From the NCBI GenBank assembly GCA_041686695.1, contig JAWLDJ010000007.1:1-57017 (forward strand): DNA of 57,017 nt, read 5' to 3'. Shown piece after piece: positions 16,988 to 26,021 of the stretch (its first letter is position 1; every line of letters begins with the position of its first letter). The notes beneath the pieces were generated by a model. The model saw nothing but the letters and a program-made list of their open reading frames with translations. It made no database searches and was not told the origin of the DNA. Origin of the DNA: T1Sed10-7 sp041686695 (GTDB lineage: Bacteria; Actinomycetota; Nitriliruptoria; Nitriliruptorales; Nitriliruptoraceae). The translations under genes and the position numbers were made by a program.

Positions 16988-18841
16988 GTGACCTACCGCA
17001 CCGAGCGCATCCGCAACTTCTGCATCGTGGCGCACGTCGATCACGGGAAATCGACCCTGGCCGACCGGATGCTGCAGCTGACCGAGCTCGTCGATGCGCG
17101 GCACATGCGGGCGCAGTACCTCGACAAGATGGACATCGAGCGCGAGCGCGGCATCACGATCAAGGCGCAGACGGCGCGGCTGCCCTACAAGCCGCTCGGT
17201 GACGTGGCGGACGAGTACCTGCTGAACCTGATCGACACCCCCGGGCACGTCGACTTCTCCTACGAGGTGTCCCGGGCGCTGAACGCCTGCGAAGGGGCGG
17301 TACTGCTCGTGGACGCGGCGCAGGGCATGGAGGCGCAGACGATCGCGAACCTCTACCTCGCCCTCGAGGCCGACCTGGAGATCATCCCGGTCATGAACAA
17401 GATCGACCTGCCCGCCGCCCGTACCGAGGAGGTGGCACGCGAGATCGCGGCGATCATCGGCGGTGAGCCGGAGGACGTCCTGCGCATCTCCGCCAAGACC
17501 GGCGAGGGCGTGGCCGCGGTCATGGATGCGATCGTCGATCGGGTACCGCCGCCGCAGGGCGACCCCGACGGGCCGACCCGGGCGTTGATCTTCGACTCCA
17601 TCTACGACCCCTACCGGGGCACGCTGGTCTACTTCCGTGTGGTCGACGGCAAGCTCGAACCCGGCGACCGGATCCGTCTGCTGGCCACCGGGTTCGAGGG
17701 CGAGATCGACGACCTCGGCGTGCACGCACCCGAGGAGACCTCGATCGACGCCCTCGGGGTCGGCGAGGTGGGCGTGCTCTCGGCGGCCATCAAGGAGGTC
17801 AGCCAGGCCAAGGTCGGGGACACGATCACGCTGGCCGGCCGGGGGTCGCGCACCGTGCCGGCCCTGCCCGGGTACCGGGAGCCGCTGCCGATGGTCTTCT
17901 CCGGGCTGTACCCGGTCGACTCCGACGACTTCCCGCAGCTGCGCGACGCCCTCGACAAGCTGCGGCTCAACGACGCCTCGTTCAGCTTCGAGCCGGAGAC
18001 CTCCGCCGCGCTCGGCTTCGGTTTCCGGTGCGGGTTCCTCGGGATGCTCCACCTCGAGATCGTCACCGAGCGCCTCGACCGGGAGTTCGACATCCCGCTG
18101 GTCACCACCGCACCGAGCGTGCGCTACCGGGTCACGCTGGAGGGCGTGGTCGACGACACGACGGGCCAGCCCCGGGTGGTCGAGGTGGCCAACCCCCAGG
18201 AACTGCCCGAGCCCAGCCGCATCGCGCAGATCCACGAGCCCACGGTCAAGGCGATGATCCTCACACCGACGAGCTACGTCGGGCCGGTCATGCAGCTGTG
18301 TGAGCGTCGGCGCGGGACCATGCTGGCCATGGACTACCTCAGCGAGGAGCGCGTGGAGCTGCGCTACGAGCTGCCACTGGCCGGGATCATCACCGACTTC
18401 TTCGACCAGCTGAAGTCCCGCACGCGCGGGTACGCCTCGCTCGACTACGAGCGCGGTGAGTACATCGTCGCCGACCTGGTGCGGGTGGACCTGCTGCTCA
18501 ACGGTGAGCCGGTGGACGCCTTCAGCTCGATCGTCCATCGTGACGAGGCCTATGCCTTCGGCAAGTCGATGACCGAGAAGCTCAAGGAGCTGATCCCTCG
18601 CCAGCTGTTCGACGTCCCCGTGCAGGCGGCGATCGGGTCCAAGATCATCGCCCGCGAGACGATCAAGGCCAAGCGCAAGGACGTGCTGGCCAAGTGCTAC
18701 GGCGGTGACGTCTCACGCAAGCGCAAGCTGCTGGAGAAGCAGAAGGAAGGCAAGAAGAAGATGAAGTCCGTGGGCTCGGTCGAGGTGCCCCAGGAAGCGT
18801 TCGTCTCCGCGTTGCGCGCCGGCGCGGCCAGCAGCGACTGA
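16988..18841 (+). CDS. lepA: Elongation factor 4 (LepA), translational GTPase
   Basis: A ribosomal GTPase linked to back-translocation and 30S biogenesis. The 617-residue frame from GTG 16988 begins just before 'IRNFCIVAHVDHGKST', the usual LepA N-terminus. The motifs are AHVDHGKST (G1), DTPGH (G3), NKID (G4), the EF4-specific C-terminal domain, and the basic end 'KRKLLEKQKEGKKKMK'. Upstream in-frame sequence is low-complexity, so the later start is preferred. Divergent from rpsT and followed by the hemW region, a conserved order. Confidence 0.96.
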   Translation: MTYRTERIRNFCIVAHVDHGKSTLADRMLQLTELVDARHMRAQYLDKMDIERERGITIKAQTARLPYKPLGDVADEYLLNLIDTPGHVDFSYEVSRALNACEGAVLLVDAAQGMEAQTIANLYLALEADLEIIPVMNKIDLPAARTEEVAREIAAIIGGEPEDVLRISAKTGEGVAAVMDAIVDRVPPPQGDPDGPTRALIFDSIYDPYRGTLVYFRVVDGKLEPGDRIRLLATGFEGEIDDLGVHAPEETSIDALGVGEVGVLSAAIKEVSQAKVGDTITLAGRGSRTVPALPGYREPLPMVFSGLYPVDSDDFPQLRDALDKLRLNDASFSFEPETSAALGFGFRCGFLGMLHLEIVTERLDREFDIPLVTTAPSVRYRVTLEGVVDDTTGQPRVVEVANPQELPEPSRIAQIHEPTVKAMILTPTSYVGPVMQLCERRRGTMLAMDYLSEERVELRYELPLAGIITDFFDQLKSRTRGYASLDYERGEYIVADLVRVDLLLNGEPVDAFSSIVHRDEAYAFGKSMTEKLKELIPRQLFDVPVQAAIGSKIIARETIKAKRKDVLAKCYGGDVSRKRKLLEKQKEGKKKMKSVGSVEVPQEAFVSALRAGAASSD

Positions 18842-18845
18842 CCGT

Positions 18846-18851
18846 TAGTCT
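18846..18851 (+). promoter_or_regulatory. Possible -10 box for the 18900 gene (TAGTCT)
   Basis: TAGTCT lies just after the lepA stop and 48 bp before the ATG at 18900. It could give the membrane-protein/hemW/FAD-oxidase cluster its own promoter. Confidence 0.25.
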
Positions 18852-18899
18852 CGCGGAGGACGGCTGCCGACGACGATGGCGCCGGACGAGGAGGTTCGT

Positions 18900-19565
18900 A
18901 TGAGCGACAGGGAGCCACCGCAGCAGCCTGGATCCTCGGGCGCCGAGCCGCAGGTCGAGGCATCGGACGAGCCGCTGGTCCCCGCCGAAGCGCAGGACGT
19001 GCTCACCGCCGACGAGGAGGCGGTCGTCGCCCACGCCCGCGCGGTGCCGGAGGGCTCCGACGCCGACCTGTGGGCCTTCGTCTTCGACTCCTCGCTGCGG
19101 GCCCAGGAGGCGTTGCTGGCGGCGATGCGGCTGGTCGCGCGCCAGCACCTCAAGCTCGAGGATGCCGCGATCGTCGCCAAGGTCCGCGGCAAGGTCAGGA
19201 TCACCCAGACCAAGGACGTCTCGCCCTCCCAGGGTGCGGTCGGTGGTGCGTGGATCGGCATCCTGGCGGGGCTGTTCCTCGGCCCCGGCGGCCCGCTGGT
19301 CGGTGGGGCACTGGGTGCCGCCGCGGGTGGGCTGTTCGCCAAGCTGCGCGACTTCGGGATCGACGACGACGAGATGAAGCGTATGGGCGAGGAGCTGTCC
19401 GAGGGCGAGGCGGCGCTGTTCCTGCTCGTCGAGGACTGCCACCGGATGCGGGCGCTCCACGAGGTGTCGCGCTTCCCCGCCCGGCTGCTGGCCACCACCG
19501 CCGAGGACGAGGTGGTGGAGGAGGTGCGCGGCCGGCTGGCCGTGGATCCCTGGGACACGTTCTGA
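18900..19565 (+). CDS. DUF1269-like membrane protein
   Basis: A 221-residue protein of unknown function. After an acidic, Pro/Ser-rich N-terminus comes a family-typical core: 'EALLAAMRLVARQHLKLEDAA', then 'TKDVSPSQGAVGGAWIGILA'. A Gly/Ala-rich hydrophobic segment around residues 115-140 ('GILAGLFLGPGGPLVGGALG') can span the membrane, followed by 'KLRDFGIDDDEMKRMGEEL'. This arrangement resembles DUF1269 proteins. The ATG at 18900 has a strong GAGGAGG five bases upstream, better than the in-frame ATG at 18876. It lies 58 bp after lepA and 11 bp before hemW. Confidence 0.75.
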   Translation: MSDREPPQQPGSSGAEPQVEASDEPLVPAEAQDVLTADEEAVVAHARAVPEGSDADLWAFVFDSSLRAQEALLAAMRLVARQHLKLEDAAIVAKVRGKVRITQTKDVSPSQGAVGGAWIGILAGLFLGPGGPLVGGALGAAAGGLFAKLRDFGIDDDEMKRMGEELSEGEAALFLLVEDCHRMRALHEVSRFPARLLATTAEDEVVEEVRGRLAVDPWDTF

Positions 19566-19576
19566 GTCCCGGGCCG

Positions 19577-20842
19577 GTGGGGGACGTCGCGACCCGGCAG
19601 CGGCGCGCCTGGCTGACCTCGCCCGTCGAGAGCGGCCCGGTGGCCGGGTTCGGCGTCTACCTCCACGTGCCGTTCTGCCACCATCGCTGCGGCTACTGCG
19701 ACTTCGCGGTCGCGGGGGTCGGCGGGCTCGACCGTGAGCGTCGCGAGGAGCTCGAGCGGCGGTACGTGGCCGCACTCACCGCCGATCTCGCGCGACAGGT
19801 CGCCGCCGGCCGGCGCGCGCACGCCCCGGCGGGCGCCGACCACCTCGACGACGGCTGGCCCGAGGTCACCAGTGTGTTCGTCGGTGGGGGGACCCCGACG
19901 TTACTGTCCCCTGAGCGGCTGACGGCGGTGATCGCCGCCGTCAGGCGGGAGCTCGATCTGGCTTCCGACGTCGAGGTGACGGTCGAGGCCAACCCGGAGA
20001 CCGCCTCGGCATCGCTGTTCGCGGCGTTGGAAGCGGTCGGCGTGGACCGTCTGTCGATCGGGGCGCAGTCCTTCAGTCCGCAGGTGCTCACGACGCTCGA
20101 GCGGGAGCACGGCCCCGAGGGGCCGCTGCGGGCGGTCGAGCTCGCCCGCGACGCCGGCATCGACCACCTCAGCCTCGACCTGATGTACGGCACGCCGGGC
20201 GAGACCACCGCAGACTGGGAGACGACGCTCGCCCAGGTGCTGCTGGCCGACGTGGAGCACGTGTCGGCCTACGCGCTCACGATCCACGATGGGACCCCGT
20301 TCGGCCGTCGGGTCGATCGCGGTCAGCTCCCAGCGGTGGACGAGGACGTGCAGGCCGAGCGGTTCGCGAGCCTCGCACGGGTGCTCGGGGCCGGCGGGTT
20401 CGAGCACTACGAGGTCGCCAACCTCGCCCGTGGCAGCCGGCACCGCAGCCGCCACAACCTGCTGTACTGGCGGCACGGGGACTACCTCGGGGTCGGCGCC
20501 GGTGCGCACGGACACCTCGCCGGTCGGCGCTGGTGGAGCGCCCGGAGCACGCCTCGCTATGTGCACGCCGTCGAGTCGGCGGGCACGGCGCCCTGGTCGC
20601 ACGGGCCCACGCCGCTGGCGGGCAGCGAGGTGCTCGACGACGAGCAACGGGCCACCGAGCGGCTGTTGCTGGGGCTGCGGGTGCGCGAGGGGCTCCACCC
20701 GAACGACGTCCCGCCGGTCGAGCCCCTGGCGCTGGAGGACGCGCTGTCGGCCGGGCTGGTGGAGATCGCCTGCGGTCGGCTGCGGTGCACACAGCTCGGC
20801 TGGTTCCTGCTCGACGACGCGGTCGATCGCCTGACCGCCTGA
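19577..20842 (+). CDS. hemW: Radical SAM protein HemW (heme chaperone, formerly HemN-like)
   Basis: HemW binds heme and an iron-sulfur cluster and delivers heme to target proteins; it is often misannotated as coproporphyrinogen dehydrogenase. The 421-residue protein has the radical-SAM cluster motif CxxxCxxC at C34, C38 and C41 ('CHHRCGYCDF'), 'SVFVGGGTPTLL', 'ANPETAS' and 'RLSIGAQSF'. The C-terminal HemN_C-like domain starts near 'ATERLLLGLRVREGL'. GTG 19577 is a best guess; a later GTG close to 'GFGVYLHVPFC' is possible. The gene follows lepA at a distance usual for actinobacteria. Confidence 0.9.
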   Translation: MGDVATRQRRAWLTSPVESGPVAGFGVYLHVPFCHHRCGYCDFAVAGVGGLDRERREELERRYVAALTADLARQVAAGRRAHAPAGADHLDDGWPEVTSVFVGGGTPTLLSPERLTAVIAAVRRELDLASDVEVTVEANPETASASLFAALEAVGVDRLSIGAQSFSPQVLTTLEREHGPEGPLRAVELARDAGIDHLSLDLMYGTPGETTADWETTLAQVLLADVEHVSAYALTIHDGTPFGRRVDRGQLPAVDEDVQAERFASLARVLGAGGFEHYEVANLARGSRHRSRHNLLYWRHGDYLGVGAGAHGHLAGRRWWSARSTPRYVHAVESAGTAPWSHGPTPLAGSEVLDDEQRATERLLLGLRVREGLHPNDVPPVEPLALEDALSAGLVEIACGRLRCTQLGWFLLDDAVDRLTA

Positions 20843-20853
20843 GGGAGAGGGCC

Positions 20854-22386
20854 GTGGGGGACCAGGGCGTGTCGGGACCCGACGAGGCCGGCGGTGCCGA
20901 CGCGCGCGATGACCCGTTGGTGGCCGCCCTCGCCCAGGTCGTCGGGCCAGCGCACGTGCTGACCGAGGCCGCCACCTGCGCGGCGTACGTGACGGACTGG
21001 ACCGGCCGATGGACCGGTCCCGCCCGGGCGGTGGTCCGGCCCGCCGACACCGGCGAGGTGGCGGGGGTCCTGCGTGCGTGTGCCGTCCACGGTGCGGCGG
21101 TCGTGCCCCAGGGCGGTAACACCGGGCTGGTGGGCGGCAGCGTCCCCCGGGCCGGCGAGGTCGTGGTCTCCTTGTCGCGGTTGGACCGCCTCGGTGCGGT
21201 CGACGTCGCCGCGCGGGAGGTCGTCGTGGGAGCGGGCGTGACGCTGGCCGCGCTGCAGGCCCATGCCGCCACGGTCGGACTGGCCTACGGGGTCGACCTC
21301 GCGGCCCGGGACAGTGCCACCGTGGGGGGCACCATCGCCACCGACGCCGGCGGCATCCGGGTCGTGCGCTACGGGAGCACACGGGCCCAGCTCGTCGCGT
21401 TGACGGTCGTGCTCGCCGACGGGACGGTGATCGACCAGGTCGACGGTCCCGCCGACGACCGGGTCGGCGACGACCTGGTGGCCCGGTTCGTCGGATGTGA
21501 GGGCACCCTCGGGTTGGTCACCGCCGCCCGCGTGCGGCTGGTCACGCCGCCGAGCGAGCGTGCGGTGGCGCTCGTGGGGGCCGAGGACGTGGACACCGCG
21601 ATCACGGTCCAGCGGGCCGTCGCCTCGGCGTTCGGCCGGCTGGAGGCCAGCGAACTGCTGACCGAGACGGGCCTCGACCTGGTCGTCGCGACCACCGGGC
21701 AACGTGCCCCCTTCACCACGAGCCCGCCCTACGCCGTGCTGCTCGAGGTCGCCGACGACCCGGTCGCCGGGCACCGTGACCCACCGGGTGGCCGGACCAC
21801 GGGCGCACCACTCGATGACGGCTCGGCGGTACCGGCGGGGGATCGGCCTGGGCTGGGGGAGCGGCTGGCCGCGGTGCTCGAGACGGTCGTCTCCGACACC
21901 CCCGGGGTGCTCGACGTCGCCCTCGGGCTGGATGCCTCGGATCGGGCGTCGCTGTGGCAGTTACGCGAGTCCCACACCGACGCGCTCGCGTCCCGTGGCC
22001 GGGTGCGCAAGCTGGATGTCGTCGTGCCGCTGGCGGCCATCGGCGCCTTCCTCGAGCGCCTTCCGGGCGTGCTCCGCGCCGCCGCCGACGCCGACATCGA
22101 GGTGGTCGTGTTCGGTCACCTCGGGGTGGGTGACCTGCACGTCAACCTGCTGGACGTGCCCGATGACCGCGAGGCGACGGTGGAGGATGCGGTGCTGACC
22201 GCGGTGGTCGAGGTCGGCGGGACCCCCGCTGGCGAGCACGGTGTCGGGGTGCAGAAGCGTCGGTGGCTGACGCGGGTGCGCAGCCGAGCGGACATCGCCG
22301 CGATGCGGGCGCTCGCCCGCTCGCTCGACCCCGAGGGGCGCCTCAACCCCGGGGTGCTGCTGCCGCCCGAGGGCGACCTCCCGTAG
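20854..22386 (+). CDS. FAD-linked oxidase, GlcD/D-lactate dehydrogenase type
   Basis: A 510-residue flavoenzyme with an N-terminal PCMH-type FAD_binding_4 domain ('AVVPQGGNTGLVGGSV', 'SATVGGTIATDAGGIRVVRY') and a C-terminal FAD-oxidase_C domain ending in 'GEHGVGVQKRRWL...DPEGRLNPGVLLP'. Members oxidise 2-hydroxy acids such as glycolate, D-lactate or D-2-hydroxyglutarate and pass electrons to the respiratory chain. GTG 20854 is preceded by GGGAGAGG and lies 11 bp after hemW. Residues ~300-350 hold a linker rich in Pro/Gly/Arg. No glcE/glcF partners are adjacent, so a single-subunit enzyme is likely. The substrate is not determined. Confidence 0.88.
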   Translation: MGDQGVSGPDEAGGADARDDPLVAALAQVVGPAHVLTEAATCAAYVTDWTGRWTGPARAVVRPADTGEVAGVLRACAVHGAAVVPQGGNTGLVGGSVPRAGEVVVSLSRLDRLGAVDVAAREVVVGAGVTLAALQAHAATVGLAYGVDLAARDSATVGGTIATDAGGIRVVRYGSTRAQLVALTVVLADGTVIDQVDGPADDRVGDDLVARFVGCEGTLGLVTAARVRLVTPPSERAVALVGAEDVDTAITVQRAVASAFGRLEASELLTETGLDLVVATTGQRAPFTTSPPYAVLLEVADDPVAGHRDPPGGRTTGAPLDDGSAVPAGDRPGLGERLAAVLETVVSDTPGVLDVALGLDASDRASLWQLRESHTDALASRGRVRKLDVVVPLAAIGAFLERLPGVLRAAADADIEVVVFGHLGVGDLHVNLLDVPDDREATVEDAVLTAVVEVGGTPAGEHGVGVQKRRWLTRVRSRADIAAMRALARSLDPEGRLNPGVLLPPEGDLP

Positions 22387-22430
22387 CCTCGGGGCGCAAC
22401 CGATCCCGGGGGTGCGGTCACGCACACCGC

Positions 22431-22901
22431 TCACTCGCCGGGCAGCAGGAACGGTCGACGGATGACCTCGTCGAGCACGAGCAGGGTCAGCGTGCCCCGC
22501 AGCCCGGTCACCCGGCGCAGGTCCTCGAGCAGGAAGCCTCGGAGCTCGTCCAGCCCCTCGGCGCGGACCAACAGCAGCACGTCGGCCTCGCCGGTGACCA
22601 GCGCCGCGTACTCCACGTGGGGGAGCGCGTGCAGCTGCTCACGCAACGGCTCGAGCTCCAGCCGGGAGCCCGGTCCGGCCGACAGCAGCACGAACGCCGC
22701 GATGGCACCGCCGAGCTTGGCGGGGTCGACGACGGGCGCGAACCCCTTGAGGGCACCGATCTCCTCGAGCCGGTCCAGTCGGGCGTGGATGGCACTGCGG
22801 GACAGGTGCAGGTGCTCGGCCAGGGCGGTGATGGACCGTCGGCCGTCATCGCGCAGGGCGGCGAGCAGGGCGTGGTCCACGGCGTCCGTCGTGTCGGACA
22901 T
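22431..22901 (-). CDS. Lrp/AsnC family transcriptional regulator
   Basis: A 156-residue regulator. The N-terminal winged helix-turn-helix reads 'LLAALRDDGRRSITALAEHL' followed by 'LSRSAIHARLDRLEEIGALK'. The C-terminal RAM/ligand-binding half includes 'VTGEADVLLLVRAEGLDEL', the usual AsnC pattern for octameric assemblies that sense amino acids. The ATG at 22901 has AGGAG seven bases upstream. It is divergent from the PLP decarboxylase 206 bp away, the classic arrangement for a regulator of an amino-acid enzyme gene, so the decarboxylase is its most likely target. It converges on the FAD oxidase. Confidence 0.92.
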   Translation of the reverse strand: MSDTTDAVDHALLAALRDDGRRSITALAEHLHLSRSAIHARLDRLEEIGALKGFAPVVDPAKLGGAIAAFVLLSAGPGSRLELEPLREQLHALPHVEYAALVTGEADVLLLVRAEGLDELRGFLLEDLRRVTGLRGTLTLLVLDEVIRRPFLLPGE

Positions 22902-23106
22902 GTTCGCGCTCCTGCCACCGGTTCGTGATCGTTCTGTCGGCGATAGCCGGACGTGGCAAGCGAAGTGTCGCAGATACCGTCCGGTGACGCGACGTTCCGA
23001 TCCGTGCTCTACCGTCCGTGCTCTACCGTAGGGCGACGTCGGCGCGCCCCCTGCCATCTCCGGGGTGGCGCGCGGTCGGATGCGAGCGAGCGAGAGGAGG
23101 TCCATG
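22902..23106. promoter_or_regulatory. Divergent AsnC/decarboxylase control region with duplicated -10 box and leader hairpin
   Basis: A perfect 14-bp tandem duplication (TCCGTGCTCTACCG at 23001-23014 and 23015-23028) places TACCGT at 23010-23015 and 23024-23029. An earlier TACCGT is at 22975-22980. Downstream, 23042-23051 pairs with 23062-23073 (nine of ten pairs), forming a strong leader hairpin before the ribosome site AGGAGG at 23095-23100. Confidence 0.5.
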
Positions 23107-24552
23107 ATGACGTCGGAACGAGCGGGCGATGCGGCGCCGCCGGCGACGCTGTCCGCGTTCGATCCTCCCGAGGCGGAGACGGCGGCACTGCTCGCGGCCG
23201 TGACCGACCTCGTCACCGAACTGGTGTCGGGGGCACAGCAGCGGCAGGTCCTCGGGCATCCCCGCGGTGAGGCGCTCGCACAGACCCTGCTGGACGCACG
23301 ACCGGGCACGGGACCCTCAGCGGTCGACGGGGCGCTGGCGACACTCCGCTCGGTCCTGGCCACCGGGACCGACAACGCCGCCCCGGGCGAGCTGGCCTAC
23401 ATCCCCGGTTCCGGTCTGCTGGCCGCCTCGATCGCCGACCTGCTGGCCGGCGTGGCCAACCGCTACACCGGCCTGGCCGGCTTCACCCCGGCCGCGGTGG
23501 CGCTCGAGCAGGGCGTCCTGCGCTGGTTGACCGAGCTCTTCGCGCTGCCCGCCACTGCCCAGGGGCTGTTGCTGTCCGGGGGCTCGGCGGCGAACCTGAC
23601 CGCGATCACCACGGCGCGTGAGGAGCACGCGGCCGGGGCGGCCGATCGGGCCTGCATCTACGTCGGGCGCCACGCCCACGCCTCGGTCCGCAAGGCCGCC
23701 CGGATCGCCGGGCTCCGCGGTGACCACGTGCGGGTCTGCGACTCCACCGATGGGCTGCGCCTGGACGTCGAGGCGGTCCGGATCGCGATCAAGCAGGACC
23801 TGGCCGACGGCCTGCTGCCCGTGGCCATCGTCGGTGCCGCCGGGACCACCAACGCCGGTGTGGTGGACCCTCTGCACGCGCTGGCAGACCTGGCCGAGGA
23901 GGCCGGGGTGTGGTTCCACGTCGATGCGGCCTACGGCGGCTTCTTCCAGCTCACCGCACGAGGTCGCGAGCGCCTGGCCGGGATCGAGCGGGCCGACTCG
24001 ATCACCCTCGACCCGCACAAGTCGTTGTTCCTGCCCTTCGGGACCGGGGCGCTGCTCGTGCGCGACCGTGACGCCCTGGCGCGCACCTTCGCCGAGGATG
24101 CGGACTACCTGCGTGACCACGACGACGACCCCGACGCGCTCCCGGACTTCAGCGCGCTCGGACCGGAGCTGACCCGTGAGTGGCGCGGTCTCCGCCTGTG
24201 GCTGCCGCTGACGCTGCATGGCACCGCGGCCTTCGCCGCCGCGCTGGACCAGGCGCTGGACCTGGCGCGATGGGCCGCGGAGCGGTTCGAGGAGGACGAC
24301 GACATCGAGGTGGTGTCCCGGCCGGACCTGTCGATCCTGACCTTCCGGGTCGCCGGGGACGATGCCGCTCAGGATGCCGCCCTCGCGGCGGTCAACAGCG
24401 ACGGTCACGTCCGGCTCTCGAGCACCGTGATCGAGGGCCGTGTCACCCTCAGGTTGGCCGTCCTCTCGCACCGCACGACACCCGCCGCCGTGGAGCGGGC
24501 CGTGCGGCTGGTTCGAGAAGCGGCTGCCCGTTGCAGCGCCGAGCACCCTTGA
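23107..24552 (+). CDS. PLP-dependent group II amino acid decarboxylase
   Basis: A 481-residue fold-type I PLP enzyme related to aromatic-L-amino-acid and glutamate decarboxylases. It removes the carboxyl group of an amino acid to give an amine. The PLP lysine is K305 in 'DPHKSLFLP'. The cofactor aspartate lies in 'HVDAAYGGFF', and 'LSGGSAANLTAI' and 'GAAGTTNAG' are further family motifs. Two ATGs overlap (23104, 23107); the second has the better 6-nt spacing to AGGAGG. Substrate is unknown. The divergent AsnC regulator supports an amino-acid-responsive role. A hairpin at 24558-24580 may terminate the transcript. Confidence 0.92.
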   Translation: MTSERAGDAAPPATLSAFDPPEAETAALLAAVTDLVTELVSGAQQRQVLGHPRGEALAQTLLDARPGTGPSAVDGALATLRSVLATGTDNAAPGELAYIPGSGLLAASIADLLAGVANRYTGLAGFTPAAVALEQGVLRWLTELFALPATAQGLLLSGGSAANLTAITTAREEHAAGAADRACIYVGRHAHASVRKAARIAGLRGDHVRVCDSTDGLRLDVEAVRIAIKQDLADGLLPVAIVGAAGTTNAGVVDPLHALADLAEEAGVWFHVDAAYGGFFQLTARGRERLAGIERADSITLDPHKSLFLPFGTGALLVRDRDALARTFAEDADYLRDHDDDPDALPDFSALGPELTREWRGLRLWLPLTLHGTAAFAAALDQALDLARWAAERFEEDDDIEVVSRPDLSILTFRVAGDDAAQDAALAAVNSDGHVRLSSTVIEGRVTLRLAVLSHRTTPAAVERAVRLVREAAARCSAEHP

Positions 24553-24557
24553 CCCCG

Positions 24558-24580
24558 CGGTCCCGAGGGCCCGGGGACCG
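24558..24580 (+). terminator. Weak hairpin terminator after the decarboxylase
   Basis: A 7-bp stem (CGGTCCC / GGGACCG) with a 9-nt loop begins 5 nt after the stop. There is no U-run. Confidence 0.35.
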
Positions 24581-24619
24581 GGTGTTCGCCCGCTGACGTG
24601 GTGCCGTGGCGTCCAGGGG

Positions 24620-24625
24620 TAGCGT
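24620..24625 (+). promoter_or_regulatory. Possible -10 box for the DUF202 pair (TAGCGT)
   Basis: TAGCGT lies 29 bp before the GTG at 24655, with AGGAG at 24642-24646 in between. Confidence 0.3.
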
Positions 24626-24654
24626 CGGCCACCGATCGCACAGGAGCTCAACAG

Positions 24655-25023
24655 GTGGAGACCCGCCGTCCGCGCAGCGTCTTCGGGGTCGGTGAGGAAC
24701 CGGACCCTCGGTTCACCCTCGCCAACGAGCGGACGCTGCTCGCGTGGCTACGGACCGCGTTGGCGCTGGTCGTCGCCGGGGTGGCCGTCGTGGCGCTGTC
24801 GGAGCTGATCTCGCCGGCCTGGCTGGTCGACGTGGCGGCCAGCCTCGCCTTCCTGGGTGGCGGGCTGGCGGCGACACTGGGCTACGTCCAGTGGCAGCGG
24901 GTCGAACGGGCCCTGCGTCGCCACGAGCCGCTGCCGGCAGCCGTGGGCACGGTGGTCGTCCTAGTGACGATCGTCGGTCTCGCTCTGATCGGCGCCATCG
25001 CTCTGGTCGGGGTGGGCACGTGA
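24655..25023 (+). CDS. DUF202 family membrane protein (YidH-like)
   Basis: A 122-residue integral membrane protein with three hydrophobic segments and the DUF202 hallmark 'LANERTLLAWLRTALALVVAG' near the N-terminus. The function of the family is unknown. AGGAG with 8-nt spacing supports GTG 24655. The stop overlaps the next gene's GTG by 4 nt, and that gene is a second DUF202 protein, so the two may form a heteromer. Confidence 0.88.
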   Translation: METRRPRSVFGVGEEPDPRFTLANERTLLAWLRTALALVVAGVAVVALSELISPAWLVDVAASLAFLGGGLAATLGYVQWQRVERALRRHEPLPAAVGTVVVLVTIVGLALIGAIALVGVGT

Positions 25024-25337
25024 GCGCCGATCCGGGGTTGCAGCCGGAGCGCACCAGCCTCGCCTGGCGTCGTACGGGCCTGGCGGCGGCGACCGCGTCG
25101 ACCGCGATGGTGCGCATCGCGGTCGTCCGCGACGCCCCGTTGGTGGCCGCACTGTGTGCCGGACTGGTGGTGGTCTCGTTGGGGGCGCTGTTGGAAGGCT
25201 CTGCGCGGGACGCCTCACGACGGCGATGGTTCGAGGACGACGCCGAGCTGGTGGGGCTGTCGCTGGCCGCCCGCACCAGCATGGCGGCGGTGGTCGTCCT
25301 CGCCCTCGCGGGTCTGGTGCTGCTGCTGATCACCTGA
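25020..25337 (+). CDS. DUF202 family membrane protein, second copy
   Basis: A 105-residue membrane protein with 'LQPERTSLAWRRTGLAAA', the DUF202 signature, and three predicted membrane helices ending in 'VVVLALAGLVLLLIT'. Translation is coupled to the previous gene through a GTGA overlap. Such side-by-side DUF202 pairs are common in Actinobacteria; function unknown. Confidence 0.88.
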   Translation: MSADPGLQPERTSLAWRRTGLAAATASTAMVRIAVVRDAPLVAALCAGLVVVSLGALLEGSARDASRRRWFEDDAELVGLSLAARTSMAAVVVLALAGLVLLLIT

Positions 25338-25372
25338 GGTCACCGCGCGGAGCGTGGCCGGCGGGCGGGTGC

Positions 25373-25912
25373 TCAGGGCAGCTGGCCGGCGAAGGCCAGG
25401 GCGCGGCGCACCAGCCGCCCGTGCCCCGAGGACAGTTCGCCAGCGATCGAGGGGTCGACCGCTTCGGCCGGTGACACCCAGGCGAGGTCGAGGGCGTCCT
25501 GCGCGGGGGCGCACTCGCCGTCACAGGGCACCAGGTAACCGAGCGCCACCGCGTGTTGGCGGGGGTCGTGGAAGCCGGTGCGCTCGGGCTCCGGGAAGTA
25601 CTCGGCGACCGTGAACGGCGCCACGCCCGCAGGGAGCTGCGGTCCCGCATCCGGCCCCAGGTCCTTGTTGAGGTGTCGCCACAGGGCGTCGCGCAACGTC
25701 TCGCCGTACAGCACGCGACCCGAGACCACGGCCCGGGAGATCGAGCCGTCCGCCCCGGCGCGGAGCAGGAGCCCGACCTTGGCGATCCGTCCCAGGTGAT
25801 CGACCCGGACGGGGACGGCCTCGACGTAGACCATCGGGACCTGCCCGCGGACGGCGGCGATGCCGTCCTCGGACAGCCACCGTGGGTCGCTCTCCAGCGT
25901 GTCGTTGTCCAT
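25373..25912 (-). CDS. DUF4916 / NUDIX-like hydrolase
   Basis: A 179-residue protein resembling the actinobacterial DUF4916 family, a NUDIX-related fold. Visible elements are 'VPMVYVEAVPVRVDHLGRIA' (first strand), 'VSGRVLYGETLRDALWRHLN' (in place of the NUDIX box region) and 'RQHAVALGYLVPCDGE'. A complete NUDIX box GX5EX7REUXEEXGU is not present, so hydrolase activity is uncertain. The ATG at 25912 has a weak ribosome site. It lies downstream of the PEBP gene on the same strand and converges on the DUF202 pair. Confidence 0.75.
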   Translation of the reverse strand: MDNDTLESDPRWLSEDGIAAVRGQVPMVYVEAVPVRVDHLGRIAKVGLLLRAGADGSISRAVVSGRVLYGETLRDALWRHLNKDLGPDAGPQLPAGVAPFTVAEYFPEPERTGFHDPRQHAVALGYLVPCDGECAPAQDALDLAWVSPAEAVDPSIAGELSSGHGRLVRRALAFAGQLP

Positions 25913-26021
25913 CAGGGTGCGGCTCCGAAGACAGCGATGTGCGGCCGGGTGGTACCGGCACGTCGGGTGGGCGGCCTGCCAGGGGCGCCGCCGTGTGGTG
26001 GCAGCGCCCCGTCGTCCGGGC

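Noticed and set aside
22384..22389. TAGCCT as a promoter after the FAD oxidase
   Set aside because: It includes the stop codon of that gene, and no plus-strand gene follows.
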